Source: Deinococcus sp. (GTDB lineage: Bacteria; Deinococcota; Deinococci; Deinococcales; Deinococcaceae). Taken from it: a stretch of 6,125 bases of DNA. The stretch is from contig JAGLBK010000158.1 in NCBI GenBank assembly GCA_018260275.1, forward strand, positions 1-6,125, written 5' to 3'. The notes under the pieces are model-generated. The model had not been told where the DNA came from, did not search any database, and was given only the letters and a program-made list of their open reading frames with translations. Made by a program: the position numbers and the translations under genes. Shown piece by piece: positions 1-6,103 of this stretch. The first letter of the stretch is position 1; each line of letters starts with the position of its first letter.

Positions 1-2387
1 CGCACCCAGCCCTGGCCCTGCAACCACACCTCGTTCCAGGCGTGGGCATCCTGCTGGCGCACGATCAGGTAGTTGCCGTCAGGGTTCAGTTCGCCGCCCT
101 GATAGCCGCCGACGATGCGCGTGGGCACGCCCGCCGCCCGCATCAGAAAGGCAAAGGCGCTGGAATAATGCTCGCAGAAGCCTTTTTTAGACTCGAACAG
201 GAAATGGTCTATGCGGTCCTGTTCCGGCAGGCCCGGCGGGTCGAGGGTATAGGTAAAACCGTGGCTGGCAATGTATTGCAGCCCAGCCTGCACCCGCTTT
301 TCAGGTGGCAGGCTTCGCCAGCTCTGGCCCAGCGCCAGCGCCCGTGGACTCTGACCGGCAGGCAGGTAACTGTCGAAATTCAGCCGGTCTACGCTCTCCT
401 GTCGCCCCAGCCGCGCGGCCTGACTCTGGAACTCGTAGCGGGTGCGCAAACTGGCGGGCCGGAAAGTCAGCGCCTGAAACCCGGCAGACAAAATGGCGTT
501 GGTGGGCAACTTGGTCGGGGTATCGAGTGCCAGCAGCCAGGGCTTGTCGGTCGGCTCCATCGTCAGGGCGTAGCTGTAGGTCGCCGCGCCCGGCACAGAG
601 TCCACACTGGGGGAAGCAAAGCGCATCCGCAATTGGGTCCACCTGGCGCCGTCGTAGTTTTCGTAGACCGGGCCGCGCCAGTAGCGCTGTTCCGGCGGCG
701 GAATCGGCCCGCCCGCAAAATCGGCGCGGAACGCCACGGCGCCATTCTGGGCCAGATGGCTGAATTCCCCGGCGCTGATCTCGTCGGCCAGCCCGGTCTG
801 GTTGCCGCTTTGTAATTTGAGTTGCCACAGGGGGCCGTCCGGACGCGGAAAAAAGGCGAACAGCAGCAGCGCCAGCGGAGCAGCGAGGCCCAGCATCCGC
901 CCGGCAGCCCGCAGACCGGGGCGACCCAGCAAGGGCTGTCCGGTAGCTTCGGGCGCGACCCAGCGCGTCAGGGCCGCAAGCAGCAGCGCCGCCGCAACAA
1001 TGCTGTGCAGCGCCACCAGCGGCCCCTGACTGTGAAAATAATGCGTGCTGGTCATGAAAAGCCCCAGCAGTGACAGCAACTGCGCGTCGCGCACGTTGCG
1101 CGTTTCGGCGGCCTTGAGGGCCAGCAGCACGGCCAGAATGGCGGTTCCGGCGTCCTGGCCCAGCAGCGTGCCGTACTGCGCGTTCAGGCCCAGGCCAGCC
1201 GCCAGCGCCAGCAACGCCAGCACCAGCGGGGGCACGGGCCGCAGCCGCCGCGCCGGGTCGGCTTCCAGGGCGCGGTACACCAGCAGCCCGCCGATCAGCG
1301 CACTGGCCCAGACCGGATACCGCAGGACACCGGGCACTATGGCAAACCCGAGGGCCAGCAGCGAGAACTGGAGCGGCGCGGAGGCCAGTGCGCCCGCCGG
1401 AGACTTCTTCGCTTTTTGCGTTTCGAGCGGTAGAGGCAGCGGCGCAAAGTTCGCCAGAGCACTCAGGGCAGCGCGGGCGTGTCCGTCGCCCTGTCCGGGG
1501 GCCAGCACCGTGCCGGGCAGCGAAAAGGCGAACGGCACTCCGGCCTCACGCGCCCGAATCACCCAGGCCGCCATGTGTGACAGCCGGGCTTCCACGATTC
1601 CGGTGGTATCCGCCCAGTCCAGCGAAAGGGCCGTGCCCGCCGGGGCATCGAACTCGCGGGTCATCAGGGTACCGGTGCGGGCTGCATGTTTCCAGGAAAT
1701 CAGGCGCGGGGCGTCTCCGGCCAGGTAGGGCCGCACGCCCGCGAATTCGTCGTTGCCGGACACGCGGTGTACCGAGTCGCCCGTGCCCGCGGCCCGCACG
1801 TTCGGCGGGGGCGGCGCGTCCGTTTCGGGGGCCGGATAGACCAGGACTTCGGGGGAATCGTCGGCAGGCAGGGAAGCCCGCCAGAACCCGAAGGAATCGA
1901 GGGCCATCAGTTGCACCCCGGTCAGGCGCAGCGGGCCACGGCTCAGGTCGGTGATGGGAAGCGGCACCGTCGCGGTCTGCCCACTACCGACCCGCGCCCT
2001 GACCCTCCAGTGGATGCCGGGACGAATGACGGTTCCATTCTGCATGGCCTGAAGCAGCAGAAGCGCGTTACTGCCCGCCCCTTCCTGCGTCAACTGCACC
2101 TGAAAGACTGCTGCCTGCCCGGCCATCACCTGCGCCGGGGGCAGCAGACTGAGGCGCAGCGTCCGGGCGGCACGTATTGCCTGCGCCGAGGTAACGATCC
2201 ACACGCCGCCCAGCAAAAAGGTCAGGCCGTAGCCCAGGCTCAGGCCGTAATTGATGCAGCCGACCAGGGTCAGCATCGTCAGGCCCAGAAAGGCCGTTCC
2301 CAGTCTGGTCGGGCGTAGCGTGGGCGAGCGCCGTGCGGCTGGTCGGCGGGACAGCTCAGCCCGATCAGAAGAAATGGCCCGGCTCAC
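1..2387 (-). CDS. DUF58-TgpA fusion: DUF58 domain joined to a DUF3488/transglutaminase membrane protein (3' end off window)
   Basis: One open frame of 795 codons runs from GTG at 2387 to the left edge; I traced it codon by codon and found no stop. Residues ~30-66 form two membrane segments. Residues ~205-240 carry the DUF58 signature (G-VRPY--GD---ISWK--AR: R219, G224-D225, W232-K233, R237). A Lys-rich linker (~322-333) joins this to a DUF3488 region (~339-512) with about seven hydrophobic segments by eye and the D-AG/LALK/ETR-RD motif (412-432). A soluble region follows with RYWRGP (568-573), then the transglutaminase core with C738 in GFCEHYSSAF and H782 in DAHAWNEVW; the catalytic Asp and any DUF4129 tail lie beyond the edge. 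In known genomes DUF58 and TgpA are usually separate neighbouring genes. The TgpA part is predicted to act outside the membrane; its substrate is unknown. GTG overlaps the moxR stop (GTGA), implying translational coupling, and no strong RBS is visible. The next in-frame ATG (residue 38) lies inside the first membrane segment, so GTG is preferred. Confidence 0.9.
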   Translation of the reverse strand, partial: MSRAISSDRAELSRRPAARRSPTLRPTRLGTAFLGLTMLTLVGCINYGLSLGYGLTFLLGGVWIVTSAQAIRAARTLRLSLLPPAQVMAGQAAVFQVQLTQEGAGSNALLLLQAMQNGTVIRPGIHWRVRARVGSGQTATVPLPITDLSRGPLRLTGVQLMALDSFGFWRASLPADDSPEVLVYPAPETDAPPPPNVRAAGTGDSVHRVSGNDEFAGVRPYLAGDAPRLISWKHAARTGTLMTREFDAPAGTALSLDWADTTGIVEARLSHMAAWVIRAREAGVPFAFSLPGTVLAPGQGDGHARAALSALANFAPLPLPLETQKAKKSPAGALASAPLQFSLLALGFAIVPGVLRYPVWASALIGGLLVYRALEADPARRLRPVPPLVLALLALAAGLGLNAQYGTLLGQDAGTAILAVLLALKAAETRNVRDAQLLSLLGLFMTSTHYFHSQGPLVALHSIVAAALLLAALTRWVAPEATGQPLLGRPGLRAAGRMLGLAAPLALLLFAFFPRPDGPLWQLKLQSGNQTGLADEISAGEFSHLAQNGAVAFRADFAGGPIPPPEQRYWRGPVYENYDGARWTQLRMRFASPSVDSVPGAATYSYALTMEPTDKPWLLALDTPTKLPTNAILSAGFQALTFRPASLRTRYEFQSQAARLGRQESVDRLNFDSYLPAGQSPRALALGQSWRSLPPEKRVQAGLQYIASHGFTYTLDPPGLPEQDRIDHFLFESKKGFCEHYSSAFAFLMRAAGVPTRIVGGYQGGELNPDGNYLIVRQQDAHAWNEVWLQGQGWV

Positions 2388-3319
2388 GGAATCGGGGTGT
2401 CTCGTAGCAGGCGCGTGATGACGGCCTGCACATCGCCGCCCGGCTCCCGCAGCGGCAGGCGGTGCCCGGCCAGCGACGGAAACACGGCCTGCACGTCTTC
2501 CGGGGTCACCATCGGGCGGCCCGCCAGAAAGGCCCAGGCGCGGCTCGCCGCCAGCAGGGCCAGCAGGGCGCGGGGGCTGAGGCCCGTTTGTAGCGCGGGG
2601 TGTTCGCGGGTCGCGCGGGCCAGCAACTGCACGTAATCGAGCAGCGCGGGGGCGACATACACCTGGTCGACTTCCTGCTGGGCCAGCAGCAGCGTGCGGG
2701 CGTCCAGCACCCCCGGCAGGTCACGCACCATACTGCCCCGCCCGCCGGTTTCCAGCAGCGTGCGCTCGGCCCGCACATCCGGATAGCCCAGCGTCACCGT
2801 GAACATAAAGCGGTCCAGCTGGGCCTCGGGCAGCGGCGAGGTTCCCACGAAGGCCGCCGGGTTCTGCGTGGCGATCACAAAAAAAGGATTCGGCAGGGGC
2901 CGGGTGATACCGCCCTCGCTGACCTGCCGCTCCTCCATCGCTTCAAGCAGCGCCCCCTGGGTACGCGGCGTGGCCCGGTTGATTTCATCGGCCAGCAGCA
3001 TTTCGGAGAAGATCGGGCCGGGCTGAAAGTGAAACTGGCGGCTCTCGGCGTCCCAGATGCTGACGCCCAGCAGATCGCCGGGCAGCAGGTCGCTGGTGAA
3101 CTGCACGCGCCGGAAGCCCAGCCCCAGCGTGCGCGACAGCGCGTGGGCCAGCGTGGTCTTGCCGACGCCGGGCTGGTCCTCGATCAGCAGGTGCCCACGG
3201 GCCAGCAAGCAGGCCAGGGCCAGTCTGATCTGGGTCGGCTTGCCGAGAATCACGTCGTCAAGTTGCGAAGCCGCCTGCCGGACGGTCTGAATGGTGGTGA
3301 GGGAAGTGGCGGCCGTCAT
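2384..3319 (-). CDS. MoxR-family AAA+ ATPase
   Basis: A 311-residue protein of standard MoxR length (AAA_3 plus lid). Walker A is EDQPGVGKTT (K54, T55). Walker B is LLADEINRA (D111, E112). Sensor 1 is IATQNP (N153). The arginine-finger segment is LPEAQLDRF (R170) and sensor 2 is GLSPRAL (R250), so it should bind and hydrolyse ATP. MoxR ATPases are cytoplasmic chaperone-like machines that usually act on a DUF58 or von Willebrand A partner encoded next door, which here is the overlapping downstream fusion gene. The frame extends 68 codons further upstream, to 3523, but that stretch lacks family similarity, crosses the intergenic region and runs into the divergent gene, so ATG 3319 is chosen. 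No Shine-Dalgarno is visible before this ATG; a TAGCCT hexamer 7 nt upstream fits a leaderless transcript. moxR is used for the whole family, so no symbol is assigned. Confidence 0.95.
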   Translation of the reverse strand: MTAATSLTTIQTVRQAASQLDDVILGKPTQIRLALACLLARGHLLIEDQPGVGKTTLAHALSRTLGLGFRRVQFTSDLLPGDLLGVSIWDAESRQFHFQPGPIFSEMLLADEINRATPRTQGALLEAMEERQVSEGGITRPLPNPFFVIATQNPAAFVGTSPLPEAQLDRFMFTVTLGYPDVRAERTLLETGGRGSMVRDLPGVLDARTLLLAQQEVDQVYVAPALLDYVQLLARATREHPALQTGLSPRALLALLAASRAWAFLAGRPMVTPEDVQAVFPSLAGHRLPLREPGGDVQAVITRLLRDTPIP

Positions 3320-3326
3320 GCTGCCC

Positions 3327-3332
3327 AGGCTA
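3327..3332 (-). promoter_or_regulatory. Possible -10 hexamer (TAGCCT) of a leaderless moxR promoter
   Basis: Read on the minus strand, TAGCCT ends 7 nt before the moxR ATG at 3319. In Deinococcus, many mRNAs are leaderless and have a TANNNT -10 element about this distance from the start codon. The -35 region is not convincing: a TTGTCA lies only 12 nt upstream of the hexamer, which is too close. The call rests on one hexamer, its spacing and the missing ribosome binding site. Confidence 0.3.
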
Positions 3333-3422
3333 GTCCAAACGCTCTGACAAAACTGCGACGCGCCGGGCTGGGCCACCCTCCCAGGCGTCACAAGGGACAT
3401 GGAGGTAAGACAGCCGGTCAAC

Positions 3423-3428
3423 AAGGAG
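3423..3428 (+). promoter_or_regulatory. AAGGAG Shine-Dalgarno-like site, spaced for ATG 3438 rather than ATG 3446
   Basis: AAGGAG is a good match to the anti-Shine-Dalgarno. It is 9 nt from ATG 3438, which opens a 7-codon frame (MDIWLLH, stop at 3459-3461), but 17 nt from ATG 3446, which opens the pseudokinase. The two ATGs are in different frames and the mini-frame ends 13 nt after the pseudokinase ATG has passed. Either the short frame is a coupling leader peptide, or the site is fortuitous and the pseudokinase is read from a leaderless or weak start. Confidence 0.35.
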
Positions 3429-3430
3429 CG

Positions 3431-3436
3431 TAGCCT
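3431..3436 (+). promoter_or_regulatory. Possible -10 hexamer (TAGCCT) upstream of the pseudokinase gene
   Basis: The same TAGCCT hexamer as on the moxR side sits 9 nt before ATG 3446. If it is a TANNNT -10 element, transcription would begin at or very near that ATG, giving a leaderless message and placing AAGGAG 3423-3428 outside the transcript. No convincing -35 is seen. This model excludes the one in which AAGGAG serves as a ribosome binding site. Confidence 0.25.
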
Positions 3437-3445
3437 CATGGACAT

Positions 3446-5572
3446 ATGGTTGCTCCACTGACACTCCGAGATTCGCAAGGGCGACCCATAGGTCTGGGAA
3501 AAGAAGTTCGTAAGGACGAGCAAAATGCCCTGTATGAGGTCACGCGGCGGCCCGAGGCTCTCGCCAAGGTCTGGCTCGATCCGCTCGACCGACGAATGCA
3601 GCAGAAAATTCTGGCGATGGTCGCGGCGCGGCGCAGTTCGCTGGAAGACTTTTGTGCGTGGCCCACCATGTCACTGCATAACAGCGCAAACGAAGTGACG
3701 GGCTTTCTGATGGCGCAGGTGAACACCAGCGAATTTCGTCCCGTCGCGCAGCTGTATGCACAGGACCTTCAGGTCAGCAGCCAGTCCAGTAGCCAGGCCA
3801 GCAATCAGGACCGCCCCCGGAACGGGTGGCCGGGCACCTGGGCCTTCCGAATCCAGGTGGGCAGCCGCCTTGCGCAGGCGTTCGCCGCCTTTCATGAGGC
3901 CGGGCAGGTCATAGGGAACGTCAGCGAGCAGCACGTGCTGGTCTCGCCGCAGGGGCAGGTCAAACTGATCGGGGCCGACCGTTTTCAGGTCAATACCCCG
4001 CAGGAGACCTTTGCGGCCAGCACGGGCCTGCTTCAGTTCACGCCGCCGGAACTGCAAGCGGGCGGAATCGCCACCCAGCAGCGCACCCCGGACCACGACC
4101 ATTTCGGACTGGCGGTGCTGATTTTCCGCCTGCTGTTCGGGGGGCGTCATCCTTATTCGGGGGTGCCGGTAGGCCGCCGGATGCCCAGTCCAGGCGAGGC
4201 GATTGCCAGCGACGCCTACGCCTATGCCGAGCAGCCCAGGCCCTACGTTAAAGCGCCCCCCGGCGTGTACGGCCCCGAGGTGCTGCCGCCCGCACTCCGC
4301 AGCATGTTCGAGCGGGCCTTTGGGCCGGACTACCACCAGCGCCCAGACGCCCGCCAGTGGCAGACGGCCCTGAGCGATCTGGCGCTGGCCCTGGTGCCCT
4401 GTGACCAGAACGCGCAGCACGAGCGGATACCGGGCCGCCCCTGCCCGCGCTGCGAGGTGGCCCCGGCCACGGCTGAGCCTACTGAACCGGCGTCCACTGC
4501 CTCTGTCCCAGCTGAAGCGCCCACAGCCCGGGCCGACACCCCAGGCGCGGTGCAGCGGCTGTGGCAACAGGTGCAGGACACCCCGCCCCCTGACCGCTTA
4601 CCGGCAATTCCGGACATCCCCGACCCGCAGCGCCTGCCGCCCCTGGCCCTGAACCTGCCGCCCAGACCCCGTTCGGTCATCGCGCCCCGCGTGCAGGAAA
4701 CGGTGCTCCGCTGGGTGCTCCGGCTGCTGACGCTGGCCGCCGTCATGACGGTCGTGGGCCTGATTCAGAAATCGGTGCTGGCCGCCGTTCTGGAGGTCGG
4801 ACTGGTGGTGTTCGCGCTGACCGTCGGCAGGCGGTTTTCCGTGGACTGGGACGGAATGATCGACGGATTTCAGAACACGGAGGGAAGGTTCGTCGCACGT
4901 CTGACGCCCACCAGGGGCCAGTGGCAGACCTACCACGCCGCCGTAGCAAAAAGGCGGGACGAGATACGTAAGCGCTTTCAGGAACTCCGGGACGAGTACG
5001 CCCGGCTGGAAAGCCGCTACAGCGAAGAAACCGTCTATGCCCAGTATCAGCAGGAACTGCTGGAACTCGACCAGCAGCGCCGCCTGCTTCAGGGGGCAGC
5101 ACAGGACGACACGGTTCGGCAACTGATCGAGCAAGAAGCGTCCGAGGCCCTGAACGAGTACCTCAAGCGCCAGGCCATCGCGCCGAATACAGTGCCCGGC
5201 CTCAGTTCCCGCACGGCGCTGCACCTGACCACCATGGGCGTGCGCCGCGCCTCGGACGTGCAGACCGACAAACTGAAAGTGGTTCGGAGCGACCTGGCCG
5301 ACGAACTGGTGAACTGGCGCAGCGGCCTGGTGCAGTTTTTCCACTTCAATCCCGACAACATTCCCGCCGCCAAACTCGAAGCGGCGCGGCAGCAGGGCCA
5401 GACGCAGAATTCGGCGGCTTTCCGGCAATTTGACCAGAGGGTCAGGCGCTTCGCGGGCACCGACTGGCGCAGCAAGGAAAACACCATCGTGGAGCAACTG
5501 CGCGACCTCAAGGCGCAGGCCAAGCAATACCAGAACGCGCTGAAAGAGCTGGACGAGCAAAGCAGGCAGTAG
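3446..5572 (+). CDS. YegI-like membrane protein: degenerate protein kinase domain, Cys/His cluster, TM segments, coiled coil, helix-hairpin-helix
   Basis: A 708-residue protein matching the YegI architecture (kinase, membrane segment, coiled coil, HhH), which in other bacteria is associated with PP2C phosphatases and TerY-like vWA proteins. The kinase fold spans ~5-315: the beta-3 lysine appears kept (K41 in ALAKVW), as are FTPPEL (199-203) and DHDHFGLAV (216-224). The expected glycine loop is KEVRKDEQNALYEV, with no glycines. The catalytic-loop segment reads IGNVSEQHVLV (N158 and H163 where Asp and Asn are expected), and the DFG equivalent reads LIGADRF (G176 for Asp). It is probably a pseudokinase. 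A Ser/Gln-rich insert lies at 111-121. C319, H325, C333 and C336 could bind a metal. A Pro/Ala-rich linker (338-410) precedes two hydrophobic segments (~424-440, 443-461), a charged coiled coil (~496-572) and an HhH region (~576-628, with VPGLSSRTALHLTTMGVRRA). ATG 3446 is the first start after an in-frame TAG at 3431. Its partner and ligand are unknown; PP2C and TerY genes are absent from the window. Confidence 0.88.
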   Translation: MVAPLTLRDSQGRPIGLGKEVRKDEQNALYEVTRRPEALAKVWLDPLDRRMQQKILAMVAARRSSLEDFCAWPTMSLHNSANEVTGFLMAQVNTSEFRPVAQLYAQDLQVSSQSSSQASNQDRPRNGWPGTWAFRIQVGSRLAQAFAAFHEAGQVIGNVSEQHVLVSPQGQVKLIGADRFQVNTPQETFAASTGLLQFTPPELQAGGIATQQRTPDHDHFGLAVLIFRLLFGGRHPYSGVPVGRRMPSPGEAIASDAYAYAEQPRPYVKAPPGVYGPEVLPPALRSMFERAFGPDYHQRPDARQWQTALSDLALALVPCDQNAQHERIPGRPCPRCEVAPATAEPTEPASTASVPAEAPTARADTPGAVQRLWQQVQDTPPPDRLPAIPDIPDPQRLPPLALNLPPRPRSVIAPRVQETVLRWVLRLLTLAAVMTVVGLIQKSVLAAVLEVGLVVFALTVGRRFSVDWDGMIDGFQNTEGRFVARLTPTRGQWQTYHAAVAKRRDEIRKRFQELRDEYARLESRYSEETVYAQYQQELLELDQQRRLLQGAAQDDTVRQLIEQEASEALNEYLKRQAIAPNTVPGLSSRTALHLTTMGVRRASDVQTDKLKVVRSDLADELVNWRSGLVQFFHFNPDNIPAAKLEAARQQGQTQNSAAFRQFDQRVRRFAGTDWRSKENTIVEQLRDLKAQAKQYQNALKELDEQSRQ

Positions 5573-5607
5573 CCGGGGCCATTTGCGGCAGCTTTCAGGC
5601 CCTAGCT
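5571..5607. terminator. Weak stem-loop between convergent genes
   Basis: GGGCC at 5576-5580 can pair with GGCCC at 5598-5602, extended by a G-T wobble, one mismatch and AGC/GCT, around a 17-nt loop. It lies between the pseudokinase and the DUF4440 gene and overlaps the DUF4440 stop. There is no T-tract on either side and the loop is long, so it is at best a weak bidirectional terminator and could be chance in GC-rich sequence. Confidence 0.2.
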
Positions 5608-5966
5608 ATAACCTCGGTATCCTGACTGAAAACGTTCAGCCATTCACCGCCGCGCCGCTGCCAGATGGACGTGACCAGCATCCGGTGGGTTTCCGTCGCG
5701 CCCGGTACAGTGAATTCGGCCCGGTAACTGAGTAACAGTAGCCCCGGCGCAAGTTCCATAACCTGCTCGCCTGAAAGCCTGTAGCTGGCAACCGTTGGCC
5801 CGTTGTCCAGTTGAGCCGCGTGAACCTCGCGCCCGGCCCGGCCAGCGGCGTACACGCCCAGAAAATCCCCGGCCAGCAGGCGGCGGTCAGCCCCGGCGTC
5901 GCCGCGCATGGAGGCGCCCCAAACCTGCTTTTCCAGCCCCAGGGCCAGTGCTTCCATTTCGCTCAC
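5595..5966 (-). CDS. DUF4440 / NTF2-like (SnoaL-fold) small protein
   Basis: A 123-residue protein with no signal peptide or membrane segment, so probably cytoplasmic. The pattern is that of DUF4440: an N-terminal helix with LEKQVW, a D-RLLAGDFLGVYAAGR segment (~26-44), a central YRLSGEQVMELAPGLLLLSYRAEF (~61-84, key residues Y61, L76-L79, Y81), and the closing SIWQRRGGEWLNVFSQDT (101-118). The NTF2-like fold is a cone-shaped pocket used either for small-molecule binding or catalysis; no catalytic residue can be named from this sequence. GTG 5966 is preferred because it overlaps the upstream stop as GTGA; ATG 5957, three codons in, is the alternative. It is translationally coupled to the ribbon-helix-helix gene and convergent to the pseudokinase gene, with 22 bp between them. 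Function unknown. Confidence 0.8.
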   Translation of the reverse strand: MSEMEALALGLEKQVWGASMRGDAGADRRLLAGDFLGVYAAGRAGREVHAAQLDNGPTVASYRLSGEQVMELAPGLLLLSYRAEFTVPGATETHRMLVTSIWQRRGGEWLNVFSQDTEVIARA

Positions 5967-6103
5967 AACTCGCCCCGGTTCTTCTCAATCAGGTCGTCCA
6001 GCGCCTCGCGCAGCAGGCTGGCCTCGGTGCGGCCCAGCGCCCCCGACAGCTTGGCAAGGCGTTCGAGTTGGCTTTTGGGGTAATAGTTGGACTTGAGCAC
6101 CAT
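5963..6103 (-). CDS. Ribbon-helix-helix (CopG/Arc-like) DNA-binding protein, possibly extending past the right edge
   Basis: From ATG 6103 the frame encodes 46 residues ending in RGEL. A short strand with KSNYYP (~5-10) is followed by helix A (KSQLERLAKLSGALG, 11-25) and helix B (RTEASLLREALDDLIEKN, 26-43). The turn G-RTEA and the LLREAL motif are typical of RHH proteins, which dimerise and insert the paired strand into the major groove. The size is normal for a single-domain RHH regulator. The frame stays open upstream to 6124 (reading CIYVESK before the Met), so the true start may lie outside the window; no clear ribosome site precedes ATG 6103. Its stop overlaps the DUF4440 start by four bases, suggesting co-translation. 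The target is unknown; autoregulation of the pair would be typical for RHH proteins but is not shown here. Confidence 0.75.
   Translation of the reverse strand: MVLKSNYYPKSQLERLAKLSGALGRTEASLLREALDDLIEKNRGEL

Noticed and set aside
42..815. 257-codon open frame on the plus strand
   Set aside because: It is antisense to the fusion gene, whose frame has clear transglutaminase motifs; the plus-strand product has no recognisable domain and is a GC-rich shadow.
301..828. 175-codon minus-strand frame
   Set aside because: It lies in a different minus frame from the transglutaminase domain and shows Arg/Ala-rich low-complexity composition typical of shadow frames.
1053..1055. Internal ATG as the start of a separate TgpA gene
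   Set aside because: It lies within a DUF3488 membrane segment and no stop codon separates it from the DUF58 part, so a separate gene is not supported.
1045..2318. Plus-strand frames of 188-227 codons opposite the DUF58 and DUF3488 regions
   Set aside because: All are antisense to a frame with continuous family motifs and lack domain signatures of their own.
2600..3433. 277-codon plus-strand frame opposite moxR
   Set aside because: The opposite strand carries every MoxR motif in order; this frame is rich in Gln, Gly and Arg with no motif.
3320..3523. 68-codon N-terminal extension of moxR to ATG 3523
   Set aside because: The extension overlaps the divergent gene, lacks MoxR similarity and would make the protein unusually long; the ATG at 3319 gives the normal family length.
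3671..5560. Minus-strand frames of 298 and 320 codons opposite the pseudokinase
   Set aside because: They are antisense to a frame with kinase-fold, membrane, coiled-coil and helix-hairpin-helix features and show no coherent domain.
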